A program made the position numbers and the translations under genes. This document shows, piece after piece, positions 1 to 14,385 of a stretch of DNA of 64,000 nucleotides; the first letter of the stretch is position 1; each line of letters starts with the position of its first letter. The notes under the pieces were generated by a model, which was given only the letters and a program-made list of their open reading frames with translations, was not told the DNA's origin and searched no databases. This stretch comes from Clavelina lepadiformis. Its lineage: Eukaryota > Chordata > Ascidiacea > Aplousobranchia > Clavelinidae. The stretch spans positions 16,556,501 through 16,620,500 of the forward strand of contig NC_135247.1 in the NCBI RefSeq assembly GCF_947623445.1, given 5' to 3'.

Positions 1-480
1 GGAAGCTGATATGATTTCATTAAAATATTCAAGGTTTGAAGTCCCACATTGACGCTTTCCATCACAGTGAAATAAAATGCCCTATTGCAAATTTGCCCAG
101 GGTAGAAATAAAAGCAAGGGTATTTCCATCCATAATTGTACGAAAATTGGACAAAAAATGTGACTTTTGCGTTGTAAATTAACATCTTTTCTTACATACA
201 CATTTCAGATTAACAGTTTACATAAAACTGCTTCCGTAGAAATTGCACCCATGCAAATGTTACTCCTGTGCGCAACTGTGAAACATTTGATTTGACGAAA
301 AACGCCATCAGCGTTATAAGATAATATTTTCAACCAATTAAAACTGGGTTAACACACAGCAAGTTATCCCATCAGTGCAATTAAGTGTGGGTGCAATTTC
401 GTCGTCTCCATAAAAACTTAACATATGCAAAAATAAACAACAAATGTAAAAAGAAAATGCTTCTACAACAAAGCTGGGCA
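1..480. other. No gene seen (ARMC3 3' flank)
   Basis: This stretch lies downstream of the ARMC3 stop codon and would hold its 3' UTR and flank. Only short chance reading frames occur, with no splice-bounded coding pattern. Confidence 0.5.
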
Positions 481-3400
481 TCAGATAGATTGGTATTGAA
501 CTGCCTCTGGTGAATCCATTTTGATAAGTGTCCCACACTCATGAATGAGATCTACAATGTATTTTGTCGGAGGATAGGATGGCGCCCCCTTTTCTTGAGT
601 TGGTGCTACCATTACCTCGTTCCATGCTCTGTTGTACTGACCACGTACAAGTGAACAAGGTACACCTATCTTATCAGCTAGCACCTGAATTAAACCATAT
701 TCCTCAAAATTTAAAAATATGTCTCAGTATTGTCCATTATTGCAATAATGATATTAGTACGTACACATATAAACTTACAAATCTATATTTTACGTTTCTT
801 ATACCTTATAAAGCAAAGCACGGTGGTAGTGAACACCCTTCTGGATTTTTCCTATGGGTAGGATGTTAGATTTGCAGTCACATTTGAGTTCAGCAATGTG
901 AAGCTCCCAGCTGAAATCCATAAGCTTTCCATGTTCAATTTCACCGCCCATTTTTTCAACAACATATCTGAAATAAGAAGGATGAGTACAAAAATCAACA
1001 ATACTAGCACTAAAAAGTTTACTAAGTTTGCAATGATGCACATTTCTTAAGCTATGTAAATCGATATTCATACAGGACATCATTGGGTATCCATGTTGTC
1101 ATGACAACAAATAATTACGAACTGATAAATATTTCTGTCTTGCTAATGTAGCATTACTTTCATCATTTTAGATTTACAGAGGTCCAGAGATTAACGTGCT
1201 TATTGTAAACTGTATTCCTATCGACATTCAACCAGTGTTGTAATGACTCGAGTCACACTATGACGATTGTGAGGGCTAAAAAGAACACTTTATGTACAAA
1301 AACGGAGCATTTTCAAAAACATTACAACTCTTTGTAAAAAGTATCAACCAGACTAAATTGTAGACAGTTATGGCCTTATAGCAATCAATTTAACGCAACA
1401 CATAATGCGTCGTCAAAATAGTTTAGTGCACTCAACATGCCACCATGGTAGTGAACATGAAAACATTTAAAACTATTTCAAATGCAATCACTAACTGTGC
1501 AAGTGCAACAATTTGCTCCTTCATTGTCGACATTGGCTGTATGTATTTCGTGACATCATCAAAGTACCCCTGCAAGGCATAATCCACTGGTGGACGATAG
1601 ATAGCATCTGTATTGTGCAGGAAAAATATTTTAAACTGCCACAATTTATTATGATGCATTACACATGTAAAGACTGCTGCAAGGTTAACACAATCTTAGT
1701 AAAGATATTAATGCATTATGAAGATTGCTTAAATCGTCAGTTATCAATTTGCACGCTAATTTGTAAGAAGTTCTTAAGATATGAAGTGGGTTTTATTGTT
1801 ATGTATTAGCAATGAAGTACTGTAATATGCAATAATTACTAATAAAAATGTATCAGCTGTAGGCCTATTACAACTTGCAAGTCCAACTATAAAATAAGTA
1901 AATGCACAAATTTTAATTTTGTTGTTAGTCCATCCATGCCAATGTTATGTACAGGGTCAGTTACATACAATAAGATTAGTAACTGTTTGTAAAAAAGGAA
2001 GAAAGTTACCATCTTTGTTTGGTGCAAAATAACAGAACATTTTAAGTATAATACTACAACTAATGTAACATGCATTTTATAAATGAAGAAGTGTTACGTG
2101 TATACATTTTTTAAAACAATAAATTGGTTATGTCGACATTCATTCGCTACTGGTAAATAAATATACATTAATTTATCAGAGCATGTGAATTGTTTATAAT
2201 GTAATAACACGAATCACGGCAACAGCATCTCTGAGAGAATGTATTGCTTGTACCAGTGAACAACACTGACATGATAAACTATTATTTCGGTTAAGTAATG
2301 AACAATGCAAGATACGTTTCTATCATGACAGACTTGTCTCAAACAGTGTGAGTTAGAGAGATATGTTTTCTAAAAACTAGGTCTACTTGATGCACTGATA
2401 TCGATTATAAAGTTCAACCTTTTTCTTCCTGTTGCTTTTTCAATTCACGCTCTAACTGTGCTTTTAACAAAGCTAGAAGAACAAAAAAGTCAAAACTGGA
2501 TAAACTGCACATGCTATGGTGTAAGACCCATTATTGTAAACTCCCAGATTCAGCTAACACCAACTATGTATGAAAATAGGAAAAACTTGGAAGTGGCCCA
2601 GTGCATTAAAACATAGCAGACACTGCAATGAAGCAGTGTGCAAATTAAATCTATTTTCAAAAGCGGTTTCACCAAGAAGACATGAGAGACTGAACTGAGT
2701 CACCCAGAAAGTGGAAAACTTACATATTTACTAATAATGTTTCAGGTATTTGTTATTTCATAAACCGAAAAACAAATTTTCATCACAAAATTTTAAAAGT
2801 AACGCACTATTTTCATAAGTGAACACTGCAAAAATTATAAAAATCTGAAATGCTACTTCATCAAAAAATTTCAATAGTATAATCAAACGATAGGTTTATC
2901 AAACAGGTAATAATGATAAATTACTAAACTATACATATCTGAAACAAATTAAAGACATCAACAAAGCACTTCATCTTTCATTCGGCACTTGATGATGTTA
3001 TAAAGAAAGCATCAAACAATGTTACCGATGTACACAAAGAAAAGTCCCAAGCAAATAGACTCGAAAAAAAAATACCTTCGCGCTCTGCCCTGAGACGTTC
3101 TGCCTCTTCCCTCATTTGAGCTTCCTTGTCTTTCTTCTTCCTGAAACAGAATGGGTAAATTTTGCCACAAAAATGACTTTGTTGAGATGAAAACTGCAAA
3201 CTAGATCTGGAACATTTCAGCGCCATGGCGATGAGGTGTCAAAGGCCACCATGTAATAATGACTAGTACTGTACCTTCGTGAGTAGGAATGCTTTGAACC
3301 AACCCTGCTGCCTTTTTCAGATGATTCCTCTTGGGAAGATTTTACACTAAAAATATGATTACATTCAATGACCATCCATGCTATTACCTGGTAATGCTGA

Positions 3401-6400
3401 GGATACCGAAGTAACATGCATTTGCATAAATCAATGCAGTAGTATTTAATATTATAAAATAAGATCCATGCATGCTCTTTATCTAAGTGAGAAAATATCA
3501 TATTTAACAAAAACTTCATAAGACAAGATATTAGTTTAATAACATTGTATGAAAATCACTGAGTGTCATTGTCTTGCCGCTGGGATTAAATTCGTAACAT
3601 ACTGGTACAGAATTAGATCACTTTAACAACTCTGTTTCAAGTATGAAGGATAAGTAGCCAGCATTACGTAACAATCACAGCACAGCGTATTTAGTGAAAA
3701 TAGCATAGAATTTGTGATTAATAGCTGCTGGTTTACTATTATCGCCTAAGATCACATTTTTAGTTATCAGCAAACAGAAACACTTCAACCAAAAAATGCC
3801 CGAATAGATTTGAAAAGAAAAGCATTCCAAGCAGAAGGCAAGCAAATTAATTATTTTGGCTGATTTAACGACTAGTTAACTGCGTTGCGTGCACATGCAT
3901 TCAACCTCGAGAGGATTTCATCTTTAAAGTGTGGGACGGGACTTTTGACCCTAAGGGGGGTGGTTGGGGTCTCTGTGCGTGGTTCAGTCAAAGATTCAAG
4001 ATCGGTTTGATCGATTTCTGCTTCGTTGCCTGAATTATCTGCTTCTGCATCACTTTAACAACAACTTATTGTTATGCACTGCACACTGCACATTCTCAAA
4101 CTAAAACTTTTAGAAGCTACAAAGCAGTAAAAATCCAAATTACATGGACAAAAATTCTCCACACATTGACTAGGAAAGAGCAATGAAAAACATGTTTGCA
4201 TAAACACTGCATATAACGCACAAACAACTCATCAGCTAAATATCTTACGGGTCTGAAACTTTGCAGTTGACGAGTAGAATCGGTCTTCTTTGGTTGATTT
4301 CTTGTTTAGATAGTTCTTCCAGTGAATAAAATTTACTGTTTGGCCGCAACTAAAGGGATAGACAGTCAGTCAGACAGGTTTAGACACACTCACACAAAAT
4401 TAAGAAACGATGCATTAGCAGTTTGACAATTCAATTCAAATTGATTTGCTGTACAGGCAAACTGAAAAGCTTACTTGTCCTGAATCATAAAACCCATCAG
4501 AGACAATATTATGGAACGCCAGTCTTCCTGTGAGACTGTACTTGGCTGGGAGGTTGCTATCAAGCAGCTTCTCAAATGCAGCGATACTGTAATTGCTGCA
4601 ACGCTGCTCTGAATCGTTAATCTGTTGAAGGATTTCCAAACCCCTGTTGCAAAAATTATACTTCTCAGAAAGTAATGTGAACAAATATTTCGGTCCTGCT
4701 CAAAGCATAAAAGTGTAACACAGGGGCAGAACTCAATGGCATTTACCCCAGTTTTGCAATGGCAGCAGCCGTGGGAGGGTCAGCGCTGCATGCAAGCACT
4801 GCCCATGAAGCGTTCCTTCGAACTTCGTTGTCATTTGATAGCAAGAGCTGGATCAGTGGTTCCAAGCCACCGTGAGCACGCATCTACATAAGTTTAAAAC
4901 AACTTTGACCACATATTGAAAGATTTTGCTGACAGTATAGCCTCCACACTATAGAAGTTCTCCAGACTATCTAAATAGAAAAATAAGAAGTCAAACCTCT
5001 GCTCTAGAATCTGCCCCAATTACATAGGCAGCCACAGTTTGTGCGATTTTGCTCTGCACTCGAGGACTTGATGACTTCAGAGGCTCAGTAAGCGATGCTA
5101 TGATTCCTTTTTTAAAAATGTCCGTTCTAAATATAAATTTAGCATTAGAGATCAAACGGAGAGTCTGCAATAATTTCAATAAACATCAGTTACCGAATAA
5201 CTACATCTTGGGACATATTAATGAGACAGGCAGCTGCATTAACCACAATTCCTTCCTTGGAATTTTGAAGAGAGGACAAGAGTTGTTCCACACCAGTTGA
5301 TATAACAATTTCACTAAAAAAAGGGAATGAAATGTATTTCAACAGTGACATTGGCACAGTTATCTATTTTATGAAGAACTAAAGGATATTGAAGCATGAA
5401 ACATAATAAATATTGGCATCCTAACATAGCAGTAATGTTTTACTTGCAGTTGTTGGTATTATTCAATGTGAGATTAGCAAGTGCCAATGTAGCAGCTTCC
5501 CGCACTAAAGGATTTTCGGCAGTCAGCAGATGAATAAGTAGTGGTATGCCCTCTGCAACGTTTTAAAACATGACTACTATTTTTCGAAGAATAAATTTTT
5601 AAAATCATAGCTAAATGCTATAAAACATAACATTTATCTTGTCAAAATACGTTGTTTGTGAGCCTGTTTGATAGTGACAAAACACAAGCTCGAATCAGAA
5701 TAAGCAGTGCTTGTTTTGTACAAAAATCTACACTAAATATGGAAAATACCTGACTTTCCAAAAGTATCTTTAGCGGCCAGGTTGTCGGCAAAGGTTGCTA
5801 TTGCATGGCAAGCTGCGATTCGCACCGTGTCATTCTCTGAACCACTCATGGCTATTAAAGTTTTTTCAACCTCCTGTTCATGTAAGATCTTTCCATTTTC
5901 GACTGAAAAAATTAATTAATTTAGAACAAATGTATTATAACGTTAATGATAATAAATTTTATCTACAGACTAAATATACATACAAATCATCAACTTTTAC
6001 TTAAAAACAGTAATTTGTCTAAAACGTACAATATATAAGAAAGATTTTCCTTTAACAAGTTGAAAAAATACCATTCTTTGAAGCTCGTGCAATTGCGTGT
6101 GCAGTGTGAGCCTGGACTTGGGGGGAAGCTCCAGGTTCAGTTGCGAATCCGAGCAACTTCTCTAAACCTCCTGTGCTCCGAACCTCATCCAGTGAATCAG
6201 TATCTTCCAAGCAATTGGACAAAACACCAAGACAGTGCACATGTAAGTCATCATATTCCTAAACATTATGAAGAAAAGAATTGGTTAAAAGTGCTTTGTT
6301 GTAGTGTGTATGATATATATAATAAGTACGGTATGCTACTGAAATTAAAGTTCTATCGAAGCATGTTAAAGTAAGCTGAAATTATAATTCATTTAATTAC

Positions 6401-8507
6401 TTCAAGTTTTTCCAAGCTGGAGATATCGAAAATTGCTTATAGTCGATATTTGACAATACAGGCATTTGTTGGGACACGTCAAGTTACATCAATTTATCAG
6501 AGATTTTGAGCTATGCTAAGTTGAGTTAATGAGCTTTCACTGTATTTTAATTTGCATTTTGCAGAGACCAGTTGAGTTACTTTCAGTTTGACTTTAATGA
6601 GATTCCACTGTATTTCTATTTATAAGCGACCTTGTCAAAGTAAAAATCGTATAGAAATTTGAACCTTGTTTCCAAGGAAATTGACAAGCTGTTCAAGGCC
6701 TTCATGTTCACGTAATACCATCCTCGATTCTCCTGTTAAATTCAGTTGATAATTACCACAAAATTAAGGCACTCAATTCCTAATCATTTAAAAACAACAT
6801 AAGGAAAAGTTTTAGTATCATATGATGAATAAATTATACATAAACTTTCTAAATTATCCCAACTTGTCAAACAGGAAAACAGCAAACGACTGTCATGATT
6901 TTTAACCTACAACTAACCATCTTGAGTGACGGCACAGAGTGTATTAAGAGCAAGTTCTTGTATAACAGAGTATTCTGACTTTAGAAGCTCCAGCAGCAAC
7001 GGAATTCCTCCTAGTTCACGAACAGCTGATCGACTTTGAAAATCCTACAAGGTTTTATTACACAAAATTTTCAACAAGACTCCGTTGTGGTTAAACGGTA
7101 TCAGGACTAATTGCACATGATATAGCATATAAGCATACATATAAATTAAACGTAACATGAAACACGACAGATGAGCAAAAAACGCAGACAAACAGAAGTG
7201 ATGTTACAAGTGCTGGTTACAACGACATAGTTACATTGGAAAATGCATGCTATAATATTTCAGTCGTCTCTACTCGAAATGAATTTGCAAACCTGGACAA
7301 GATTGCAAATCGCTTGGACAGAGTTCTTTTGCACATCTGGGTCAGGTGAAGCAAGAAGATTGATGAGCGGTTCGAGGCCATCAGCTTTGCCGATGCTGAG
7401 TTTGCTGGAGAAGTCCGTGGACATGTGGGAAAGAAATAAACTCGAAAATTCATTGCACACATCATCTTCTACAAAAAGACAGAGATTTGGTTAACAGAAA
7501 AAAGTATTAACATCTAAACAGTGGTTGAGTAAAATAAAAAAAAAATCATTCACAATGCGATTAGATTATTTAAATGTTATGCGATGTAACTAACAATTTC
7601 ATAAAAGCATCTGTATATGATGTGCTAACAAAGATTAATATCAAAAGTTACAAACCTATTATAAATTTAAGGTATACAGGTTATCCAAACACAAACAAAC
7701 TCACCATCACCGAGCAATTGTATAGCGGCTGTAATGCTATCAGTCTTTCTAAGGTATCTTCGCACATCAGCTACATAAACAAAAAAAATAATTACATATA
7801 TGTATCCCCTTTGGAAATGTGATAAACATTCACTCCTGAAAGATTTTTATATCAAACCACCATTTCCTTTTATTGGGACTTACGATGGCCAGCCATAACA
7901 CCAAATGCCATACAAGCATATCTCTTCACTGTTTTTTCTTCGTGGTTAATCAATTTTATTAATTGCTCCATCACTCCGAGTTCAAGAAGAATGGATTTAT
8001 TATCATCACCTGCATAGACATCATATTCTCATTAGTAGATGAAAGCACAAACAAGTTATAAGCTTTCTTTAAAAATTCTGTCGCCACAGCAAATTTAAAA
8101 CAATGCAGAATGAATCAACATTTGAACATCAATTTGTCAATTATATGCTGTTACTAGTATTTTCAGGGTAAGGTTTACGATTTATTTTAGAAATGAAAAT
8201 TCAATTAGGATATATTATAACTGTCATACATTTATCAGCGAATCGATATATTGCTTCGCAGGCTTTCATTAATACTTCATCTTCATTAGATTTTAACATC
8301 AAAACCACAGTGCCGGTCTTTTTGCTTTCAATTGTGAGAGGATCAAACTATAAAAAACAGAAAAAATTTAAATTCAATAAACAATTTCGACCGGTAAATT
8401 GCTAAAACTTGAATATTTAACTATCTTCTTTTCAAAACTACAAAGAATCCATATCATACCACATCCTTTGCAGGAGTTTCTACTTCCTTTTTCATTTTCT
8501 TGCCCAT
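481..8507 (-). CDS. ARMC3: ARMC3, armadillo repeat-containing protein 3 (about 22 exons)
   Basis: Spliced gene, start ATG at 8507-8505, stop TGA at 483-481, about 890 residues (human ARMC3 is near 870). The first exon reads MGKKMKKEVETPAKDV, almost the human N terminus. Exons at about 8230-8348, 7885-8010, 7704-7770, 7293-7468, 6920-7046, 6666-6733, 6073-6258, 5753-5902, 5447-5555, 5195-5313, 4998-5166, 4749-4886 and 4475-4645 encode successive armadillo repeats (for example DGLEPLINLLASPDPDVQKN). Exons at 4250-4348, 3910-4052, 3274-3350, 3077-3139 and 2418-2463 code a charged, low-complexity linker. Exons 1496-1607, 805-967 and 481-684 code the conserved EDR1-like C-terminal domain (MGGEIEHGKLMDFSWELHIA; GVPCSLVRGQYNRAWNEV). 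Known of the family: ARMC3 is enriched in testis and needed for sperm flagellum function. Every exon I checked is bounded by AG and GT. Exon edges in the linker are the least certain. Confidence 0.95.
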
Positions 8508-8971
8508 TGTGTTTTACACGTAGTTCTACAGTTTAAAGCCTCAAAAACGCTATCATGAAGCAAGAGAAAAACAACTTTATAAAATTAACAAAAATATATT
8601 ATCACAATCACGCAGTGTAAAATGGCATTTTTTTTCAAACAAAGGCAATGAATCAGTTCTAACTTCAAGCAGTAAAAACAGTTCACAATTATTTTATGTG
8701 TGAAACAAAAAATAACCGGAGAGTAACTAAATTTGAGTAATTACCAGTACCCCTATCACATACACGCTGATAGCAAGCTTAACTAACTGAGTGAGACAAG
8801 GTAAAACAAGTTGAAAAAAGCAAATAATGTCACAAATAATCTGAACAAAAAAGTTACACATACATTATTGAAAATGATAAAAAGTCATTTTTCATTTAAA
8901 ATTGAAATTTAACATCTTTGAAATTTAACGTCTAATTACAAAACAAATCAAGATTAAGTAACTACAGGATT

Positions 8972-9250
8972 TCAGTAAGCTTCTGTAACACATTTAGTGG
9001 CGTTTAAACAAAACTGATCCAATTCTCCATCGCCTCCATAATCAAGATTGTTAATATCGCAAGCAAAAACCTCTTCACCATTTACAATTAACCGCACCAT
9101 ATTCCAATCTTTAATTTCTTTTAGTTCGACGGAATGTCCATTTCTTGTTAGTTGAGTTTCTAAACCCTTTAATCTAGAAGTTCGATATTCAACAATGCCA
9201 CATGCTTCATATGGACCATACTGCATAATAACTTCGGCATTTGGTGGCAT
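8972..9250 (-). CDS. UPF0728 family protein (C10orf53-like), single exon
   Basis: Intact 92-residue frame from ATG (9250) to TGA (8972), the usual length for UPF0728. It begins MPPNAEVIMQYGPYEACG and carries the family core: EIKDWNMVRLIVNGEEVF, then DYGGDGELDQFC, ending KCVTEAY. Vertebrate C10orf53 has the same arrangement (N-terminal YGPYE-type motif, a DWN-hydrophobic strand, the GGDG loop). The family has no established biochemical function. The protein is small and soluble, with no signal peptide or membrane segment. It is intronless although neighbouring genes are dense in introns. It lies 465 bases upstream of ARMC3 on the same strand, so its 3' end faces the ARMC3 promoter. Confidence 0.93.
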   Translation of the reverse strand: MPPNAEVIMQYGPYEACGIVEYRTSRLKGLETQLTRNGHSVELKEIKDWNMVRLIVNGEEVFACDINNLDYGGDGELDQFCLNATKCVTEAY

Positions 9251-11330
9251 ACTTTTATATTATTAAGGCAGTTATCAAACACAGTGAAAACTTATATATA
9301 CTCAATCTGCAAAACTAAAAAAGATGGAAGTACTGTATAACAGTACTGGGGTGCAATTACTTTAATAAAAATATAGCCCAAGTGTACTGTATGGTATATA
9401 TTGGAATATTCATCCTTGAAACGGAGAAAAGTTATTGCATAACTTAAAGTTGACAATACTTTCTCATCGCTCGAGCAGGGAACTTTTCTGTGTGCCTTTC
9501 TTGATGGTTAATTTTGGAGTTTCTTATACTTACGCACTTCCATATCAGCATCGAATAATGAGGAATTATTAAGTCTTGGCTTCTGCTTTATTACCTAACA
9601 AATCTTTCCCATTCAGAATCCAAATCTTTTAAATGTTTAGTTTTTTTCTAATATTGCTCGAATTCATGACCACAGCGAAGCACCAGTACCAATAAACTGG
9701 AGCGAGCATCATTAATGTTTTGCTTAAACGCATTGCAATGAAAGTGTAGTACTGTCGAGCATGGAACCACAGCCCGGTGCCCTGGCCACAACACTACCCA
9801 AATTAAAAAGTTTAAAATAAAATCTAAAATGCTTGATTGTATTTTGACCTGTCTGTCTATCTGTGGATGAGGTTGTGATATCTTTCTGCCTTGTTTAATA
9901 CTGTATAACATGCTGCTCAGAGTTTTACAGCTAGGCTAAGCTAGTAAATATTTTAATATTTGTAAAGCTTTTATGATTTCATTCGAGCAAGGTATTCTTG
10001 TAAAAAGTCTATTTTCTTGAAACAATGCAGTTGTTCAAGAATAACATGTTTTATGAAGTTATATTAACGCCATTACCATCATTCCAACCATACTCGAAGT
10101 AAACATGAACAACGATGTCAAAAAGCAGCTTCTCTTCGTTGTCATGATTATTGTTAAAGGTGATAATCCAAAATTGAGAAATGCATGAATATCACCAAAC
10201 TATTACAGATAAGGAGTGAAAAATCAGCAATACAATTCATCTTAGCATGAAAAATGTTTTTGTTGTTGAATATTTTTGTTTTACGATTATGATCGATAAT
10301 AACTAAAAAGTCTAATCTTAATTTTTTTTTCAATTTAATTACCAACGGAAATATTTTTACAAGAGAAATTTTGTTTTCCATATGTACCGATTTTGTTTGC
10401 AAAGAAAAACTCAAAGTTTAGAGTAATTTGAACTTTTGATCTGCATTAACTATACATTTGTTTTGTGCGTTTACCTTTAAACATATTAAATAAGAGCCTA
10501 GTATTGTAGACTTGCTTTATTTAATTAACAATCAACTTTAATTCTAAAATTAACCAAAATGTACGTTCTAGTAGAATGTGTTATGCTAGGGATTATTCTA
10601 TCTGAAATTAGTAGTGTTCTTTAAACCATTATGAAACTATTAAAATTTATCTTTGCAATAAGTTAGCTCCTATGTAAAGTCACGGCTGGGTGACGTTGGA
10701 GGAACTGATGCATTTGTTTACGGTGTTTTCTGATTGCTCATTCCATTCGGAGTCACTAGACTATGTCACTAATCACTATGTTATGGTGCTCTTGTTTTCG
10801 TATGAAATTGGATTGAAAGGTTGACAAAACGTAGATTTCGCCTAAAGCAGTTTAGTTCAACTTTTGGGGCCTCATATACTTTTGCACTTAAACCTAAAGG
10901 CCTGAATCCCGATATGGGAGTGCAAAGGCTGAAAGCACAGAACCCAACTATTGATTGCACACGTTGTAACAATTCAGCGCTCTTATAAAAGTCTAAGCAT
11001 AGTGCGAAGCGTGTTCTGGCCGAAAACAATGGCTGCGCTGAAAGTGTTAAACTAACTGCATGCTCGTGCATTGAAAAACTGTTGTTGTAAAACAGTGAAA
11101 ATACTTGCAACTTTTACCATACCGGTGGTAAGTTTGACATGCTCAGTCTTACTTTTTCTTATTTTGTAGGCAATTCAACAAGGCAAGTAGACTAGACCTA
11201 TAGACTGGAATATTTTGACAGTTAACCTGGTAAAGCCAGCATATTTCAGCATTGTATACAGCAGTGTCATGAGCATCAATTCCTAAGCTGTTTCTTCAAT
11301 TGGCTTAACCTGTTAATTACATCTTTAAGT
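9251..11330. other. Intergenic, divergent promoters of UPF0728 and GOSR1
   Basis: No supportable gene. The 109-residue antisense frame at 10781-11110 shows no family features and no splice context. This interval must hold the divergent 5' regions of the UPF0728 gene (-) and GOSR1 (+). Confidence 0.5.
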
Positions 11331-13175
11331 ATGGAAAATCAATGGGAAGGTAAGCTTTGGGTTAAAATGGGCTGGGTTAAAATAAAATCAACGACTGCTG
11401 CCAAATGAGTTATCCTCCGTACATAACAATGTAGTTGTTTGCTGCATATTTTTAGCTAATTTATAACTCTTTATTTTATTACATACTTAAGTTGTTTAAA
11501 TTAGATTTGCGAAGGCAAGCCCGGCGGTTGGAAAATGAGCTTGATTTGAAGCTTGTCTCTTTTAGCAAGTTGGGCACAACGTTTGGACGCAATGCTGCGT
11601 CAGTTAGTGACACCACTCCACTGCTCAACAGCACCTCAAGTGAACATATGGTAGAAACCATGTCTATGGAAATAGAACAACTTCTTGCGAAGGTACCGGT
11701 ACTACCATTACCATAGTGATTATGAATACCAAAAGGCAATAAGCTTTTGCTTCTATGCTCAACAAGTTTTACTTTAAGTTAACCGGAATGAATGACGAAA
11801 TGTCGGAATACCTTGAATCTACAAGTAACACCAGTTCTGCCATGATGCATACAATACAAAGGCATAGGGATATATTACAGGTATGTTGATGAGGAAAACG
11901 TGATTACTAACTTTGTGACATGTCTGGTATATTTGTTTTCAAATTACTCTGTGCATGTGTATAGTTTTTTTATTTGTTTCTGGACTCTGGAGTAATATTT
12001 TTATATTTGACAAGTTATTATAAACATATTTTTTGCTAGGATTATTCACACGAATTTCGAAAAACAAAGTCCAACATAAATGCCTGTCGCGAAAGGGAAG
12101 ATTTGTTGGGATCGGTCCGAAGAGATATTGAGTAGGAATTTTAAACAGTCATTTTACCATTATGCGTGACTATAATGACAACCATTATAAGTTCTGTAAC
12201 ATTTTGTTTTGTCTATGCATTGAATAAACAAATACCCATATAAAACTTGCAATACAAAAGATAACGTGTTAACATTTGCATAATGATACTTTGTTTGCAA
12301 AATGCCATAATTTGTACCTAGTTGTTTTCATGTGTTGTTGTCCAGTGCGTACAAAAGCTCAAGTGGTGTAAACAACAGAAGAACAGATTTGTACATGAAG
12401 GAACACGAACATCTTAGAAAGTGGGTCTTTGAAAATTTGTTGATGATTGGAATTTTGCAGCGATGATGTTAAGATACTGTGTTTCATCATAGTAACATTA
12501 CGTATCTTTATACTTTATTACTCCACTTTGCATATGTGATGTTAGGCTTAAGGTTGCTACAGATGTGTGAAGTACTGGTTAAATTTTCAAACAAAATTTT
12601 TTTGCAGTTCTGATAGACTTGCCGATGAAGCAATAGAGTAAGTAATACTATGATTTTCCATGTACACTTGCCGAGCATTACTTCATGAAATGATTATCAT
12701 GCAGAATGCATAATGTCTCCAATTAAGTATGAATAATCAACTATACAGGTATGTCATATTGTTTTGTAGAATCGCCATGGCAACAAAAGAGAACCTTGGA
12801 CAGCAGAGAACAGTGTTTAAAGGAATCACAACCAGATTAACCACTTTAGGCAGTATCCTTTTGAATTTTTATGTGTCTTGTATATTTAATGTTATGCAAT
12901 TATTTCTAACATTTAGATAAAGGTATTGTAAAATAACATAAACAGTAAACACAGTGAAGACTTTTGCTGACTAAAGTTTCAAAACAGCATCTAAAATCTG
13001 TGATTTAGAACATTGCAGAGTTTGCAACCTTAACTTTGTATCAAATTAAGACCGTTTTCCTGCAATCAACAACCTAGTACAGAAAATCAACTTGAGAAAA
13101 CGCAGAGACTCACTCATAATAGCAACAGTTATTGCAGTATGCATTATACTTATTCTTGCATACTGGCTGCATTGA
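11331..13175 (+). CDS. GOSR1: Golgi SNAP receptor complex member 1 (GS28), 8 exons
   Basis: Eight exons: 11331-11349, 11505-11692, 11779-11880, 12040-12131, 12346-12420, 12608-12637, 12770-12852, 13051-13175. They join in frame to 237 residues plus TGA, close to vertebrate GOSR1 at about 250. The protein starts MENQWEDLRRQARRLENELD and continues through LVSFSKLGTT, DTTPLLNSTSSEHM and QRHRDILQDYSHEFRKTKSN. The SNARE motif follows (EIAMATKENLGQQRTVFKGI to NRFPAINNLVQKINLRKRRD). It ends in a C-terminal membrane anchor of about 20 hydrophobic residues (SLIIATVIAVCIILILAYWL). This is a Qb-SNARE of ER-Golgi and intra-Golgi vesicle fusion, anchored in cis/medial Golgi membranes. The start is fixed by the short first exon, whose last base completes the Asp codon of WEDLR, as in vertebrates. 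Confidence 0.97.
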
Positions 13176-14385
13176 GTAGCAATCATTGCGATGAAATTAT
13201 TTAACTACGCAAATTTGTTCCCACGACAAACTGCAATGATGGACTGGCTGTTCTTCCAATAGAGATCACTTTACTGTGTATACAGATGAAGAATGCAGTT
13301 TAGGACTGGTTAGTCCATTTGTTGATGTTTTAGTGACATGTGAAATATATACTGCTGGTATTTTTTTGTCTTGTTCTATATTCTAAATTAAGTGTTTTAT
13401 TAATACCCTTTTGTCACGCAAACTTTTTTATTTAATGTTTATTTTCATCTTATGTTGAACTGCTGAGCCAGTTGCTTAAATTTCATTCAACGATACAGAG
13501 GCTTATTTTAGGGGCGTCCATGCTTTAATTTAAACGCTGCATGTTGGCTGTTTGCTTGTGGGGGATTTATCATGTGTTATCATATTTTATCTGTATTCGA
13601 AGTACTGCACGAATTACAAAGTCAGTTGTAACTTTTATGCAGACCTTATACCACCAAATCATTTAAGCTGTATAAAAAAAGGTTACATTTTAGAGGATAA
13701 ATTTGTTCATGTGTGTTAAACACGTTTGAGAATCATTTTGTACGACTGCAAACTGCTTTCAAGTTATGCATAAAAATCAAACTATATTGATCGTCTCTGT
13801 TTATTCATTAAGTCTGGTAACAAAACTAGCAACAAGAACGTCTTTACAATATAAAAGATGTAGTTTAAAATGCTTCAGATTTTTGTTTCAACTGTGTAAT
13901 TATCTACATTATTAAAAAAAGTGCGCAATTTGGGTGTCTAATAATCCAAGTGAAATAAACATTATTTTGGTCACAGTACATACATTATGCTTAAACAATA
14001 TCAGCAACTTAATGAAATTAGAAATAAAAGTATAGAAATAATTGATATAAACTACAGTAAAATAAAACCTGAAAAAACTTGATAAAGATTTTGAAGACAA
14101 TAACTAATGTGTGTGTGGCACAAATATACAATATTTTTCAAAATTTTAGTTAATCAATTAGGCACTACTTTAACTGAAAAAGAAAACTAATAATAAATAT
14201 TTACAAAGTCATTCAGTTTAAAACTTCAAAAGAATACACAAGTTCAAAGTTTTCGCCATATATCTGATACACCACCATTATAGAAAATGAAAAAGAGCAG
14301 GAATTACAAAAACCCTTGCCCAGTGCAAGCGATTGTGCAGTTTCTCTTTGGCACATAAAGTAAAAATTTTCGAGAAGAACGCGCT
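13176..14385. other. Convergent intergenic space between GOSR1 and AKNA
   Basis: Both flanking genes end here (GOSR1 on +, AKNA on -), so it should contain two 3' UTRs. No coding pattern or recognisable repeat was seen. Confidence 0.5.

Noticed and set aside
10781-11110. 109-residue minus frame upstream of GOSR1
   Set aside because: Overlaps the expected promoter and 5' UTR of GOSR1 and has no family features.
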